This document shows, piece after piece, positions 20,456 to 32,456 of a stretch of DNA of 64,000 nt. The notes beneath the pieces are model-generated. The model worked only from the letters and a program-made list of their open reading frames with translations, was not told the DNA's origin and ran no database searches. Every line of letters begins with the position of its first letter. Positions within the stretch are counted from its first letter, which is position 1. The stretch is from contig NZ_JARWNX010000022.1 in assembly GCF_029868385.1 (NCBI RefSeq), positions 62,001 to 126,000 of the forward strand, written 5' to 3'. The position numbers and the translations under genes were made by a program. Source of the DNA: Nocardia cyriacigeorgica. Lineage in GTDB: Bacteria; Actinomycetota; Actinomycetes; Mycobacteriales; Mycobacteriaceae.

Positions 20456-21292
20456 ATGGGCGGACTGCTCGACGGTAAGACCATCCTGGTCACCGGCATC
20501 ATCACCGACGCGTCGATCGCGTTCCACGCGGCGGCGATCGCACAGGAACAGGGTGCGAAGGTGATCATCACCGGTATCCCGGAGCGCCTGCGCCTGATCG
20601 ACCGGATCGCCAAGCGGCTGCCGAAGGAGGTGCCACCGGCGATCGGCCTCGACGTCACCAACGAGGAGAACCTCGCCGAGCTGGCGGGCAAGATCGGTGA
20701 ACTTGCCCCCGAGGGCCTCGACGGCGTGCTGCATTCCATCGCGTTCGCGCCGCGCACCCTGATGGGCCCGGAGGCCAAGCCGTTCCTCGAGGGCCCCGGC
20801 CCGGATGCGGCCAAGGCGTTCGAGATCTCCGCCTGGAGCTACGCCTCGCTCGCGCGGGCCGTGCTCCCGGTGATGAACGAGGGCGGCTCGATCGTCGGTA
20901 TGGACTTCGATCCGCGCACCGCGATGCCGTACTACAACTGGATGGGCGTGGCGAAGGCGGCGCTGGAGTCGGTGAACCGCTATGTGGCGCGCGAGGTCGG
21001 CGCGGCCAAGAAGATCCGATCGAACCTGATCGCCGCCGGTCCGATCAAGACCCTCGCGGCCAAGGCCATCGCGGGCACCGCCACCGACGACGCCGCCAAG
21101 CTGAACCAGCTCAACACCTACTGGGACGGCGCCTCGCCGATCGGCTGGGATGTCGACGACCCGACCGTGGTCGGCAAATCCGTGGTGGCGCTGCTCTCGG
21201 ATTGGCTGCCCGGCACCACCGGCTCGATCATCTACGTCGACGGCGGCGCCAGCCACAACACCTGGTTCCCGGAGAACATGCCGGTCGACTGA
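20456..21292 (+). CDS. inhA: Enoyl-ACP reductase InhA
   Basis: 278 residues. FabI-type reductase closing each FAS-II round with [26 protein letters not shown] matches the N-terminus of M. tuberculosis InhA, including the isoniazid-relevant Ile and the Ser of HSIAF. The catalytic Tyr160 and Lys167 are in [10 protein letters not shown]. Compared with the M. tuberculosis protein it ends with a different, slightly longer tail ([14 protein letters not shown]). It is 105 bases from fabG1, more than in M. tuberculosis, leaving room for its own promoter. Confidence 0.97.
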   Translation: MGGLLDGKTILVTGIITDASIAFHAAAIAQEQGAKVIITGIPERLRLIDRIAKRLPKEVPPAIGLDVTNEENLAELAGKIGELAPEGLDGVLHSIAFAPRTLMGPEAKPFLEGPGPDAAKAFEISAWSYASLARAVLPVMNEGGSIVGMDFDPRTAMPYYNWMGVAKAALESVNRYVAREVGAAKKIRSNLIAAGPIKTLAAKAIAGTATDDAAKLNQLNTYWDGASPIGWDVDDPTVVGKSVVALLSDWLPGTTGSIIYVDGGASHNTWFPENMPVD

Positions 21293-21319
21293 CCGTTCAC
21301 GCACGACAGAGGAGTCACA

Positions 21320-22375
21320 GTGGGCCGCACGGCCGATGCGTTGCTACTGCTGTCGTTCGGTGGCCCCGAACGCCCCGAGGACGTGATGCCGTTCCTGGAG
21401 AACGTCACTCGGGGCAGGGGGGTGCCGCGCGAACGCCTCGCCGAGGTCGCCGAACACTATCTGCACTTCGACGGGGTGTCGCCGATCAATGAACTCAACC
21501 GGCACATCATCACCGCGGTGGAGGCCGAATTGGCCACTGCCGGAATAGATCTTCCGGTCTATTTCGGCAACCGCAACTGGCATCCCATGGTCGAGGACAC
21601 CCTCGCCCGGATGAGCGCCGACGGTGTGCGTTCGGCGCTGGTGTTCCCCACCTCGGCCTGGGGCGGCTATTCGGGCTGTCGGCAATACCAGGAGGACATC
21701 GCGCGGGCGCGCGGCGCCGTCGGTGCGGGCGCACCCGATATGACCAAGCTGCGCCAGTACTTCGATCATCCGCTGCTCATCGAATCGTTCGCCGAGGCGA
21801 TTCGCACTGCGGTACAACAGATCCCGGCCGAGCGACGCGACCGGGCCCGGCTGGTGTTCACCGCCCATTCGATCCCGGTCTCGGCCGATCTGAGCGCGGG
21901 CCCGCCCGCCGACGGCGGCAGGCTCTACAGTCGCCAGGTCGCCGATGCGGCCCGATTGTGTGCGGCGGCCACCGGATTCGCCGAGTACGACCTGGTCTGG
22001 CAGTCACGGTCCGGTCCGCCGCAGGTGCCGTGGCTCGATCCCGATATCGTCGACCATCTGGAGAACCTGTCCGGCAAGGGCGTCGACGCGGTCGTGGTGT
22101 GCCCGGTCGGATTCGTCTCCGATCATCTCGAAGTGATCTGGGACCTGGACAACGAGGCCGCCGAGAAGGCCGCCGAACTGGGTATGGCGTTCGCTCGCGC
22201 GGGCACACCGGGCACCGACCCGCGCTTCGCTCGGCTGGTGGTGGAATTGATCGCCGAACAGCTCGAGGATCGGCCGCCGCGTCGGTTGGGCGCCGTGCCC
22301 GGATACGGGTGCACCATCAATGGTGAACCCTGCGCGGTGGGATGCTGCGCGCCTGCTGCCCGGCCCGGACGCTGA
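21320..22375 (+). CDS. hemH: Ferrochelatase (coproporphyrin type)
   Basis: 351 residues. The ferrochelatase fold inserts iron into a porphyrin at the end of haem synthesis; actinobacterial enzymes use coproporphyrin III (the enzyme is also named CpfC). Landmarks are [19 protein letters not shown], the metal-site His in FTAHSIPVS and the Glu in [12 protein letters not shown]. Cys residues in GYSGCRQY and at the C-terminus (GCTI, then CAVGCC) fit the [2Fe-2S] cluster of actinobacterial ferrochelatases. GTG start 27 bases after inhA with AGGAG upstream, so it is probably cotranscribed, as with Rv1485. Confidence 0.95.
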   Translation: MGRTADALLLLSFGGPERPEDVMPFLENVTRGRGVPRERLAEVAEHYLHFDGVSPINELNRHIITAVEAELATAGIDLPVYFGNRNWHPMVEDTLARMSADGVRSALVFPTSAWGGYSGCRQYQEDIARARGAVGAGAPDMTKLRQYFDHPLLIESFAEAIRTAVQQIPAERRDRARLVFTAHSIPVSADLSAGPPADGGRLYSRQVADAARLCAAATGFAEYDLVWQSRSGPPQVPWLDPDIVDHLENLSGKGVDAVVVCPVGFVSDHLEVIWDLDNEAAEKAAELGMAFARAGTPGTDPRFARLVVELIAEQLEDRPPRRLGAVPGYGCTINGEPCAVGCCAPAARPGR

Positions 22376-22514
22376 GCGAGTGGTTTCAGTCCCGGTCGGG
22401 GCCGAACCACGTCGCCGCTAGTGCTCCAGCGGGGAGTACCGGGGCCGATGATGCCCGCGTGACGACGACCCGGCCGTACCGATACAGCAGCCGTTCATCG
22501 ATCGCGGGCCGGGA

Positions 22515-23327
22515 TCAGTGTCCGCGCGCCGAGGCGTGCACCGCCACCAGACGGGCCGCCCGGATGGCATCCCACAGCGGGCGCAGCAGGGACTCGTGTT
22601 CGGTGACGGCGCTCGCGGAGGTGGGGGAGGAGGCCGGTTCCCGTTGCGCGACGGTGAGGATGGCGGCCACATGATCGGCGCTGTCGAGAATGCGGCGCGC
22701 ACGCAGCGGGATCGACTCGGGGTAGTCGTGGCGGGTGTAATCGGCCAGTTCGGCCTCGATCAGTTCCCGCGGATCGGCGTCACCGGCGCCGAGACCCGTC
22801 GTGTGCAGGCGCATGAGCGCGTCGGCCGCATCGCGCACCGCCTCACGCATCGCGAATTCGGCTTCGCCCAGTGACATATCGATCCCGGTGGTGGCCGGAA
22901 TGGGTGTGCTGTACACGGTCCATTGCAGGGTCTGCTCGCCCTCCCACTGCGGGATCAGCCCGGTGCCCTCGGCGCCGGGAACACCGATGAGCATGCCCTC
23001 ACCGGCATCGAGGGCGTCGGCGGCGAACGCCGTGCCGACCGGCAGCCCGCGGACATCACCGGGAACCGGCAGCACGAGCCGCAGATGCGCGCCCGGTTCG
23101 GCCATGGTTTCCCGAATCACCTTGAGCAGCGGCATGACTCCGGTGCCCGCCGGATTGCCCAGCGAGGACCACGGTAGGTCGGTGCGCGCACCGCTGAACG
23201 GATCGCCCGCAGCGAGGGTGTGACGCGGGGCCCAGGCGTGCAGCGCCTCCAGTACGTCGTCGGGCGCACTGGTACCGGCCAGCCAGGAGCCGGCCCACAC
23301 CGTCAGCGTGGCACTCGGGGAGCACAT
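22515..23327 (-). CDS. Conserved protein, Rv1486c-like
   Basis: 270 residues with no signal peptide or membrane helix. It is placed after ferrochelatase on the opposite strand, exactly where Rv1486c lies in M. tuberculosis. The sequence has a mixed alpha/beta character with WAGSWLAG near the start and a helical second half with LGEAEFAMREAVRDAADALMRL. The function is unknown in this family. I start it at the ATG at 23327 (MCSPSATLTVW); longer in-frame starts exist. Confidence 0.85.
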   Translation of the reverse strand: MCSPSATLTVWAGSWLAGTSAPDDVLEALHAWAPRHTLAAGDPFSGARTDLPWSSLGNPAGTGVMPLLKVIRETMAEPGAHLRLVLPVPGDVRGLPVGTAFAADALDAGEGMLIGVPGAEGTGLIPQWEGEQTLQWTVYSTPIPATTGIDMSLGEAEFAMREAVRDAADALMRLHTTGLGAGDADPRELIEAELADYTRHDYPESIPLRARRILDSADHVAAILTVAQREPASSPTSASAVTEHESLLRPLWDAIRAARLVAVHASARGH

Positions 23328-23418
23328 AATCTTCGAGCATAAAGGTTCGCCGCGATACGCGGACATCGGTGCGCCCAGCACGATCCGGACGACGCGGCCG
23401 ACGCCACCCGGACAATGA

Positions 23419-23643
23419 TCATCCGGCCGTATTGCAGCCTTGCGACGGATCACCGGAGGCCGACGGCGGCAGCTGGATCAGGCAGATGACGAGATCGAGC
23501 AGCGCGGGCGCGAGGTCGGCGGAACCGGTCGCGGCGGGGGTGCGGTACTCGGCCGTCGGGGCGGCGCTCGCGGCCGGGGCGGACCATACGGGCACGGTCG
23601 ATGCGACGGCTATCAGCAGCGCCGCCAGTGGCTTCGCGGACAT
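23419..23643 (-). CDS. Small secreted protein
   Basis: 74 residues. A clear signal peptide (MSAKPLAALLIAVASTVPV, cleavage near SAAPTAEY) leaves a mature peptide of about 45 residues with two Cys (VICLIQLP and QGCNTAG) that could form one disulfide. GGAGG lies six bases before the ATG at 23643. It stands between two conserved genes on the same strand. I do not recognise a family. Confidence 0.65.
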   Translation of the reverse strand: MSAKPLAALLIAVASTVPVWSAPAASAAPTAEYRTPAATGSADLAPALLDLVICLIQLPPSASGDPSQGCNTAG

Positions 23644-23708
23644 GTTCACCTCCGTATCGGGCGACCAGGTGTTCCGGTCGGGGCACGGCCCGCCCTGAAC
23701 GCCGGACG

Positions 23709-24521
23709 CTACTCCGGTTCGGTGACGAAGTCGATGAGCCGTTCGACCGCCCCGATCAGCGGTGCCTCCAGGTCACGGAACGAATCGACGGCGTTGTAGA
23801 CGCGCCGCCAGCCCTGCTGCGGCGTGCCCCAGCCGAGCCGACGGCAGATGCCGGTCTTCCAGTCCTCGCCGCGTGGCACCTGCGGCCACTCCCGGATACC
23901 GACCGCGGCCGGGCGCACCGCCTGCCAGACGTCGACGTACGGATGTCCGGTTACCAGTACATGGGGTCCGAGACCGGTGGTGAGCTGGGATTCCTTGGTT
24001 CCGGTGACGAGATGGTCGACCAATACCCCCACCCGCCTGCCCGGCCCAGGACCGAACTCGGTGAGCCGCGCCGCCAGATTGTCCAACCCTTCGAGATGCT
24101 CCACCACCACACCCTCGACCCGCAGGTCGTGGCCCCAGACGCGTTCGACGAGGGCGGCGTCGTGCACGCCCTCGACCCAGATGCGGCTGGCCGCGGCGAC
24201 TCGGGCGCGCAGTCCCTCGACGCGCGTGGAACCGGAGGCGGAGCGGGTCTCGCGGGTGGGCGCCGGTGCGGTGGGCCGGACCAGCGTGACCGGTGTGCCG
24301 TCGATCAGGAAGGCGGCCTCGCGCAGCGCGAACAGCCGGACCGCGCCGCGCCCGTCCTCCAGTTTCACGAACTCGCCGTCGTAGCTGCGGTCGAATCCGA
24401 CGACGGCGCCGCAGAATCCGCTGGCCGCGTCCTCGACCACGAGATCCCGTTCGGCCGTCACCCGCGGTACCGCGGGCTTCCTGGCGCGGGTGTGCCGGGA
24501 GAAGATGTCACCGCCGTACAT
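23709..24521 (-). CDS. DUF3097 family protein
   Basis: About 270 residues of a conserved actinobacterial family. It starts MYGGDIFSRHTRARKPAVP and continues LVVEDAASGFCGAVVGF, VKLEDGRGAVRLF, then GHPYVDVWQAVRPAAVGIREWP and a C-terminal GWGTPQQGWRRVYNAV. A GTG at 24536 would add five residues. No catalytic motif is known. It is divergent from the NfeD gene. Confidence 0.85.
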   Translation of the reverse strand: MYGGDIFSRHTRARKPAVPRVTAERDLVVEDAASGFCGAVVGFDRSYDGEFVKLEDGRGAVRLFALREAAFLIDGTPVTLVRPTAPAPTRETRSASGSTRVEGLRARVAAASRIWVEGVHDAALVERVWGHDLRVEGVVVEHLEGLDNLAARLTEFGPGPGRRVGVLVDHLVTGTKESQLTTGLGPHVLVTGHPYVDVWQAVRPAAVGIREWPQVPRGEDWKTGICRRLGWGTPQQGWRRVYNAVDSFRDLEAPLIGAVERLIDFVTEPE

Positions 24522-24673
24522 GTCACGCGAACTCACCCGGCCGAAGCTACTGCACCCGAAGCGGTTTGTGGTCGCGGCGCACCGCCGTGGGTCGCGGCGG
24601 CCGCGCGGCACAGGTTCATGATCTTGTGTTCGCACCGCCACGGGAATCGCGTCCGGCCACTACAGTGGAGGAT

Positions 24674-25105
24674 GTGGCCGCAGTTGTATGGCTGGTCGTG
24701 GGCATTCTGCTCGTGGCGGCCGAGATGTTCGTCGGTGAGCTGACGTTGTTGATGCTCGGTGGTGGGGCGCTCATCACCGCTGGCATCAGTTTCGCCGCGG
24801 ACACCAGCGTGGTGGCCGACGCGATCATCTTCGCGATCGTCTCGGTTGCGCTGATGCTGGGCGTGCGTCCGATGTTGTTGCGGCGCTTCGCGACTCCGCC
24901 GCCGACCCTCACCAATGTGGATGCGCTGACCGGTAAGACGGCGCTGGTGCTCGAGGCCGTCGGCGCGCACAGCGGCCGGGTGAAACTCGGTGGCGAGGAA
25001 TGGACGGCGCGCCCGTTCGATCCGTCCGAGGAGTATCCGCAGGGAACCACCGTGTATGTGATGAAGATCGACGGTGCGACCGCCGTCGTCTGGAAAGGGC
25101 CGTAA
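24674..25105 (+). CDS. NfeD-like membrane protein (Rv1487-like)
   Basis: 143 residues. Two or three membrane helices occupy residues 1-75 (VVWLVVGILLVAAEMFVGELTLLMLGGGALIT, then IIFAIVSVALMLGVRPMLL) and a soluble OB-fold domain follows (ALTGKTALVLEAVGAHSGRVKLGGEEWTARP). NfeD proteins pair with SPFH/stomatin proteins in membrane microdomains, and the SPFH gene overlaps this one by one base (TAATG). GTG start after GGAGG. Confidence 0.9.
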   Translation: MAAVVWLVVGILLVAAEMFVGELTLLMLGGGALITAGISFAADTSVVADAIIFAIVSVALMLGVRPMLLRRFATPPPTLTNVDALTGKTALVLEAVGAHSGRVKLGGEEWTARPFDPSEEYPQGTTVYVMKIDGATAVVWKGP

Positions 25106-26361
25106 TGGCTGTATTGATCGTGGCCGCGGTGCTCGTGCTGCTGGTCGTGGTGGTGGTGTTCAAATCGATCGCGCTGGTGCCGCAGGCCGAGGCCGCGGTG
25201 ATCGAACGACTCGGCCGGTATTCGCGCACGGTATCGGGGCAGTTGACCTTCCTCGTCCCCTTCGCCGACCGCATCCGGGCGAAGGTGGATCTGCGGGAAC
25301 GGGTGGTGTCGTTCCCACCGCAGCCGGTGATCACCCAGGACAATCTCACCCTCCAGATCGACTCGGTGGTGTATTTCCAGGTCACCAGCCCGCAGGCCGC
25401 GGTGTACGAGATCAGCAACTACATCGCCGCGGTGGAGCAGCTGACGGTCACCACCCTGCGCAATGTGGTCGGCGGTATGACCCTGGAAGACACGCTGACC
25501 TCCCGCGATCAGATCAACAGCCAGCTGCGCGGTGTGCTCGACGAGGCCACCGGCCGCTGGGGGCTGCGGGTGGCGCGGGTCGAACTCAAGGCCATCGACC
25601 CGCCGCCCTCGATCCAGGAGTCGATGGAAAAGCAGATGAAGGCCGACCGCGAGAAGCGCGCCATGATCCTCACCGCGGAAGGTCAACGCGAATCGCAGAT
25701 CAAGACCGCCGAGGGCGCCAAACAGGCGCAGATCCTGTCCGCCGAGGGCGGTAAGCAGTCGGCGATCCTGTCGGCCGAAGGTGAACGGCAGAGCCGCATC
25801 CTGCGCGCGCAGGGTGAACGCGCCGCCTCCTATCTGCAAGCCCAGGGCCAAGCCAAGGCGATCGAAAAGGTCTTCGCCGCCATCAAATCCGGTAAGCCGA
25901 CCCCGGAACTGCTGGCATACCAGTACATGCAGACGCTGCCGATGGTCGCGCGCGGTGACGCCAACAAGGTGTGGCTGGTGCCGAGCGATTTCGGTAAGGC
26001 GCTGGAAGGTTTCGCCAAGAACTTCGCCACCAAGGGCGAGGACGGGGTGTTCCGGTACGAGCCGCCCGCCTCCGACGGCAGCGACACCAAGCCGGAGGAC
26101 GATTCCGAAGACGTCGCCGACTGGTTCGACACCGCACCCGATCCGGCCATCGAACGGGCCGTACGCGCGGCCGAGGCGACAGCGCGCACCCCGGTAGAGG
26201 GGCTGGTGCCGGGCGTGGATCCCTCACCCGCGAACCTGAACAAACCCGCTCCCGCACCGCCGCAACCGCCTGTGCGGGAACAGCTTTCGCCGCCACCCCA
26301 ACAACCGGGCGCCAGTGATATCCACGGCAGGCCCTGGCAGCCGCCGGGCACGCATCAGTGA
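25105..26361 (+). CDS. SPFH/stomatin-like protein (Rv1488-like)
   Basis: 418 residues. An N-terminal membrane anchor (AVLIVAAVLVLLVVVVVF) precedes the SPFH/band 7 domain (about 20-190, IERLGRYSRTVSGQLTFLVPFADRI). A repeat-rich coiled region follows with units ILTAEGQRESQI, KTAEGAKQAQI, LSAEGGKQSAI, LSAEGERQSRI and LRAQGERAAS, each 11 residues. The last 90 residues are Pro-rich and disordered. Such proteins scaffold membrane microdomains and associate with proteases. Coupled to the NfeD gene. Confidence 0.93.
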   Translation: MAVLIVAAVLVLLVVVVVFKSIALVPQAEAAVIERLGRYSRTVSGQLTFLVPFADRIRAKVDLRERVVSFPPQPVITQDNLTLQIDSVVYFQVTSPQAAVYEISNYIAAVEQLTVTTLRNVVGGMTLEDTLTSRDQINSQLRGVLDEATGRWGLRVARVELKAIDPPPSIQESMEKQMKADREKRAMILTAEGQRESQIKTAEGAKQAQILSAEGGKQSAILSAEGERQSRILRAQGERAASYLQAQGQAKAIEKVFAAIKSGKPTPELLAYQYMQTLPMVARGDANKVWLVPSDFGKALEGFAKNFATKGEDGVFRYEPPASDGSDTKPEDDSEDVADWFDTAPDPAIERAVRAAEATARTPVEGLVPGVDPSPANLNKPAPAPPQPPVREQLSPPPQQPGASDIHGRPWQPPGTHQ

Positions 26362-26365
26362 GCCG

Positions 26366-26405
26366 TCACCGTTGCCGCGTTCGGCGCCGGACGCGGCAAC
26401 GGTGA
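26366..26405. terminator. Long hairpin after the SPFH gene
   Basis: TCACCGTTGCCGCG (26366-26379) pairs perfectly with 26392-26405, a 14-bp stem with a 12-base loop that is itself partly self-complementary. It begins 4 bases after the SPFH stop. There is no U tract. Confidence 0.65.
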
Positions 26406-26503
26406 TGAGGTCGCGCCGGTTCGGCCGAGGATCTACGCGCATCCTCTGCGTGCGCGACGCCGTCAATGCGTGGATCAGCACCTCCGGCGAGTTCGAGGCC
26501 GTC

Positions 26504-27402
26504 ATCGACTTCGAGCATGCCATCGCCGCACCGGACGATCCCGATGCAATGGCCCCCGCCTCCGACAGCGGTGATCATCTGCATCCGAGCCCGGCAGGCT
26601 ATGCGCAGACGGGTATCTGCTGACCAACGCGCATGTCGTCGGCGGCTCCCGTGGCGGTGAGCTGGTGTTCGCCGACGGCGCCGAGACCCGTTTCGATGTG
26701 GTCGGCGCCGATCCGCTGTCCGACCTCGCGGTCTTGCATACGCGCGGTGATACCCCCGGCGCGGTGACGCTCGGCGATGCGGACACCCTCGTCGTCGGGC
26801 AGCTGGTGGTTGCGGTCGGCAGCCCGCTGGGGCTGGCCGGATCGGTGACGGCCGGGGTCGTCAGCGCGCTCGGCCGGGCCGTGCCGGTGGCCTCGCGCCG
26901 GGCCGGACGGGTCATCGAGGACGTCATCCAGACCGACGCCGCGCTCAATCCGGGCAATTCCGGTGGCGCGCTCGCCGATTCGGCGGGGCGGGTGGTCGGC
27001 ATCAACACCGCGGTCGCCGGGATCGGGCTCGGACTGGCGATCCCCGTCAACGCCACCACCCGCATGATTGTGCAGACCCTGCGGGCCGAAGGCCGGGTCC
27101 GGCGGGCCTACCTGGGCCTGGTGGGGGTACCCGCCCCGTTGCCCGCCGATATCGCGGCCCGCACCGGCCAGGACGGCGGCGTCCGCATCGTCGAGGTGAT
27201 CGGCGACGGCCCCGCCGACCGGGCCGGTCTGCGCCGCGGCGATCTGGTGCTCAGCGTCGCGCGGATCGAGGTGCGGGATGCGCAGGGTATCCAGCGGCAA
27301 CTGTTCGCCGCGGCGATCGGCACGTCTGTGCCGGTCACGGTGTTGCGCAACGGGGCGATGGTCGATGTGATCGCGGTGCCGAGCGAACTCACCGTCGACT
27401 GA
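26504..27402 (+). pseudogene. HtrA-like S1C serine protease with PDZ domain, N-terminus disrupted
   Basis: The frame from 26575 to 27402 encodes the protease core and one PDZ domain. GYLLTNAHVV holds the catalytic His, DPLSDLAVL the Asp and LNPGNSGGAL the Ser, and GPADRAGLRRGDLVLSV marks the PDZ. There is no start codon before the His: a stop lies at 26572-26574 and the first usable start is GTG 26665, giving 245 residues without the His. In another frame, 26504-26600 encodes DFEHAIAAPDDPDA, like the N-terminus of this protease family, but preceded by ATC rather than ATG. About 50 residues between the pieces are missing. This suggests a deletion plus frameshift, or a sequencing error. Confidence 0.65.
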
Positions 27403-27452
27403 TCGGCGGTTGGGGTTGCATGACTATCGCGGAGATCTGCCGCGACCGTTGC

Positions 27453-28139
27453 TCACTCGGTGACCGCCACTGCCTCCGGTTCGGCCGTGCGTGCACGAGG
27501 CGCGGGCGCCCACCGGGCGTCGACCACCAACCCCACCACACCGATGGCCAGGCAGATGCCCGAGATGACCACCATCGCCGGATGGCTGCCGCCGGTGAGT
27601 GCGTCGGCGAGGATCACGGTGGCCACGGTGCCGGGCAGCGAACCGAGGACGGTCGCGATCAGATACGGCCAGAACCGGATCGAGGACAGCCCGCAGCAGT
27701 AGTTGACCACCGAGAACGGTGCGATCGCGATCAATCGCAACGAACCGACCGCGAGCCAGCCGCGCCGCTCGAGCCGATCGTCGATCGCGCGCACCGCAGG
27801 ATGGGTGAGCCGGGCGGCGACCCGATCGCGGTCCAGTGCGCGCACCAGCAGCAGCGCCAGTGCGGCCGCGACCATTGTGGCCGACAATGCCACTGTGACC
27901 CCGAGCCCGGATCCGAACAGCACACCGCAACTCACGGTGAGCACGGTCCGCGGCACCGGAGCCACGGCCACCAGGGCGTATCCGGCGAAGAAGAGGAGTG
28001 GAAAGATCGGTCCGACGCTGTCGGCCCAGTCCTGGATCTGGGCCGGTTCGGGTAGCTCGATCAGCATCGCGACAACGAAAAGCGCGCAGATCCCGAGGAA
28101 CAGCGCGACGATCCGGCGGTCTCGGAGCAGTCGAGTCAC
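27453..28139 (-). CDS. TVP38/TMEM64-family membrane protein (Rv1491c-like)
   Basis: 228 residues, mostly membrane helices, with the DedA/VTT-like core FAGYALVAVAPVPRTVLTVSCGVLFGSGLG (about 53-82) and RLIAIAPFSVVNYCCGLSSIRFWPYLIAT. The family (SNARE-associated in older names) is linked to lipid movement across membranes. GTG start. Rv1491c holds the same place before mutA in M. tuberculosis. Confidence 0.9.
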   Translation of the reverse strand: MTRLLRDRRIVALFLGICALFVVAMLIELPEPAQIQDWADSVGPIFPLLFFAGYALVAVAPVPRTVLTVSCGVLFGSGLGVTVALSATMVAAALALLLVRALDRDRVAARLTHPAVRAIDDRLERRGWLAVGSLRLIAIAPFSVVNYCCGLSSIRFWPYLIATVLGSLPGTVATVILADALTGGSHPAMVVISGICLAIGVVGLVVDARWAPAPRARTAEPEAVAVTE

Positions 28140-28320
28140 CCGCGCAAGGTTACCCGTTGGTAGTGGTGGCCTCGGACAGGCGCGTATTGGCGCCCCGCTA
28201 GCATCAGAGGCAACGGGCCGAATGCTCGTTAACCAAAGTGTCCGCTGAGCTGGGCGGATGCAGAGGTATGGGCGTGCAGGAGTGGTGCGCCCGTACTCGA
28301 ATGGAAGAGGGAATCAGCGT

Positions 28321-30191
28321 ATGCCGATAGCTTCAGAGTCCGGGGCGGGACTCGCCCCGGAACCGGTGCCCGAGTACGCCGCGTGGCGTAAGGGTGTGGC
28401 GGGCGTGCTGGCCAAAGCGCGGCGGGTCGAGACATCGGAGCTCCCCGCGGAACCCGAGCATCTGCTCGACGAGACCACCTACGACGGGCTGACCATCGCG
28501 CCCCTCTACACCCGCCGCGACGAGTTGCCCGAGCAGCCGCTGCCGGGCGCCTTCCCCTATGTGCGTGGTGGCGATGCCGCCCGTGATCCGCAGCGCGGCT
28601 GGTTCGTCAGTGCCTTCGCCGGAGAAGACGATGCCGAGGCCACCAACCGGACGATCCTGACCGGCCTGGAGAACGGCGTGAGCGCCATCGCGCTCGGCAT
28701 CGGGTCCTACGGCGTCCCCGTCGACGATATCCCCGTCGCCCTGCGCGGTCTGTTGTTCGAGCTGGCCCCGCTGACCCTCGTCGCCGGTGCGGCGACCGCC
28801 GCCGCGGCCGAGCGCGTGTTCGAGGTGCTCGACGGCTACTCGGTCGCCGATCGCACGCAGATCCGGGTCGGTCTCGGCGCCGCGCCGCTGACGAGCGCCT
28901 TCACCGGCGCCGAGGATCTGGATCAGACCGAGACGGTCGCCGTGGCGCAGCGGGCGATCGCCCGTGCCGAAACGGTGCGGGCGATCACGGTGGACGGCAT
29001 CGCCTTCCACAATGCGGGCGCCGCCGACGCACAGGAGGTCGGCGCCGCCGTCGCGGCCGGTCTGGCGTATCTGCGTCTGCTCACCGGCGCCGGGGTCGAT
29101 ATTGCCGATGCGCTCGGTCAGCTCGAGTTCCGCTTCGCGGCCACCGACGACCAGTTCGCCACCATCGTGAAGTTCCGGGCGGCGCGGCGATTGTGGGCGC
29201 GGGTCGCCCAGGTGTGCGGTGCGCCCGCGTTCGGCGCGGCTCCGCAACACGCGATCACCTCCGCCGCGATGATGACCCAGCGCGATCCCTGGGTGAACCT
29301 GCTGCGCACCACCCTCGCCGCGTTCGGCGCCGGTGTCGGTGGCGCCGATTCGGTGACCGTGCTGCCGTTCGATTCGGCGCTGCCCGCGGGCGAGCTGGGC
29401 GTATCGGCCACGTTCTCGCAGCGGATGGCTCGTAACACCCAGCTGCTGCTGCTCGAGGAATCGCGCCTGGGTCACGTACAGGATCCGGGCGCCGGTTCCT
29501 GGTACGTGGAGGCGCTGACCGACGAACTCGCCGCCAAGGCCTGGGAATTCATGCAGGAACTCGAGGCCGCGGGTGGTTATCTCGCCGCGCTCGAGTCCGG
29601 TGTGCTCGCCGCGCGGATCGCCGAGACCGCCGCCACCCGCGCCGCCGATGTCGCCCATCGCCGCAGCGCGGTCACCGGTGTCAACGAGTTCCCCAATCTG
29701 GCCGAGGCGCCGCTGTCGGAGCAGGCGCGGACACCGGGTCCGAATCCGCGCTACGGCGCCGCGTTCGAGGCGCTACGCAACCGTTCCGATGCCTATCTCG
29801 CCGCCAACGGTGCCCGTCCGAAGGCGCTGATCGTGCCGCTCGGCCCGGTCGCCGAACACAATGCGCGCACCATCTTCACCGCGAACGTCCTGGCCTCCGG
29901 CGGAATCGAAGCGGTCGATCCCGGCCCGCTGGCCGCCGACGACATTGCCGCCGCCGCGACGGAATCCGGTGCGCGGATCGCGGTCCTGTGCGGTTCGGAC
30001 AAGCGCTACGGCGAGGAGGCGGGGGAGGCGACCGAAGCCCTGCGCGGCGCCGGTGTGACGACCGTCCTGCTGGCCGGACCGGAGAAGTCGGTCACGCAGT
30101 ACAGCGGTGCACAGCGTCCCGACGGATACTTGACCTTGCGCATCGACGCGGTCGCGGTCTTGTCGCAGCTGTTGGAGAAGGTGGGAGCCTG

Positions 30192-30192
<1 letters not shown>
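28321..30192 (+). CDS. mutA: Methylmalonyl-CoA mutase small (beta) subunit
   Basis: 623 residues, similar in length to Rv1492. It has the mutase TIM-barrel fold and a C-terminal flavodoxin-like domain but lacks the cobalamin His motif ([19 protein letters not shown] in its place), as expected for the non-catalytic subunit. With MutB it interconverts methylmalonyl-CoA and succinyl-CoA, feeding propionate-derived carbon into the TCA cycle or supplying methyl-branched lipid precursors. I start at ATG 28321 with GAGGG upstream. The stop overlaps the mutB start (TGATG). Confidence 0.95.
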
Positions 30193-32452
<2,260 letters not shown>

Positions 32453-32456
<4 letters not shown>

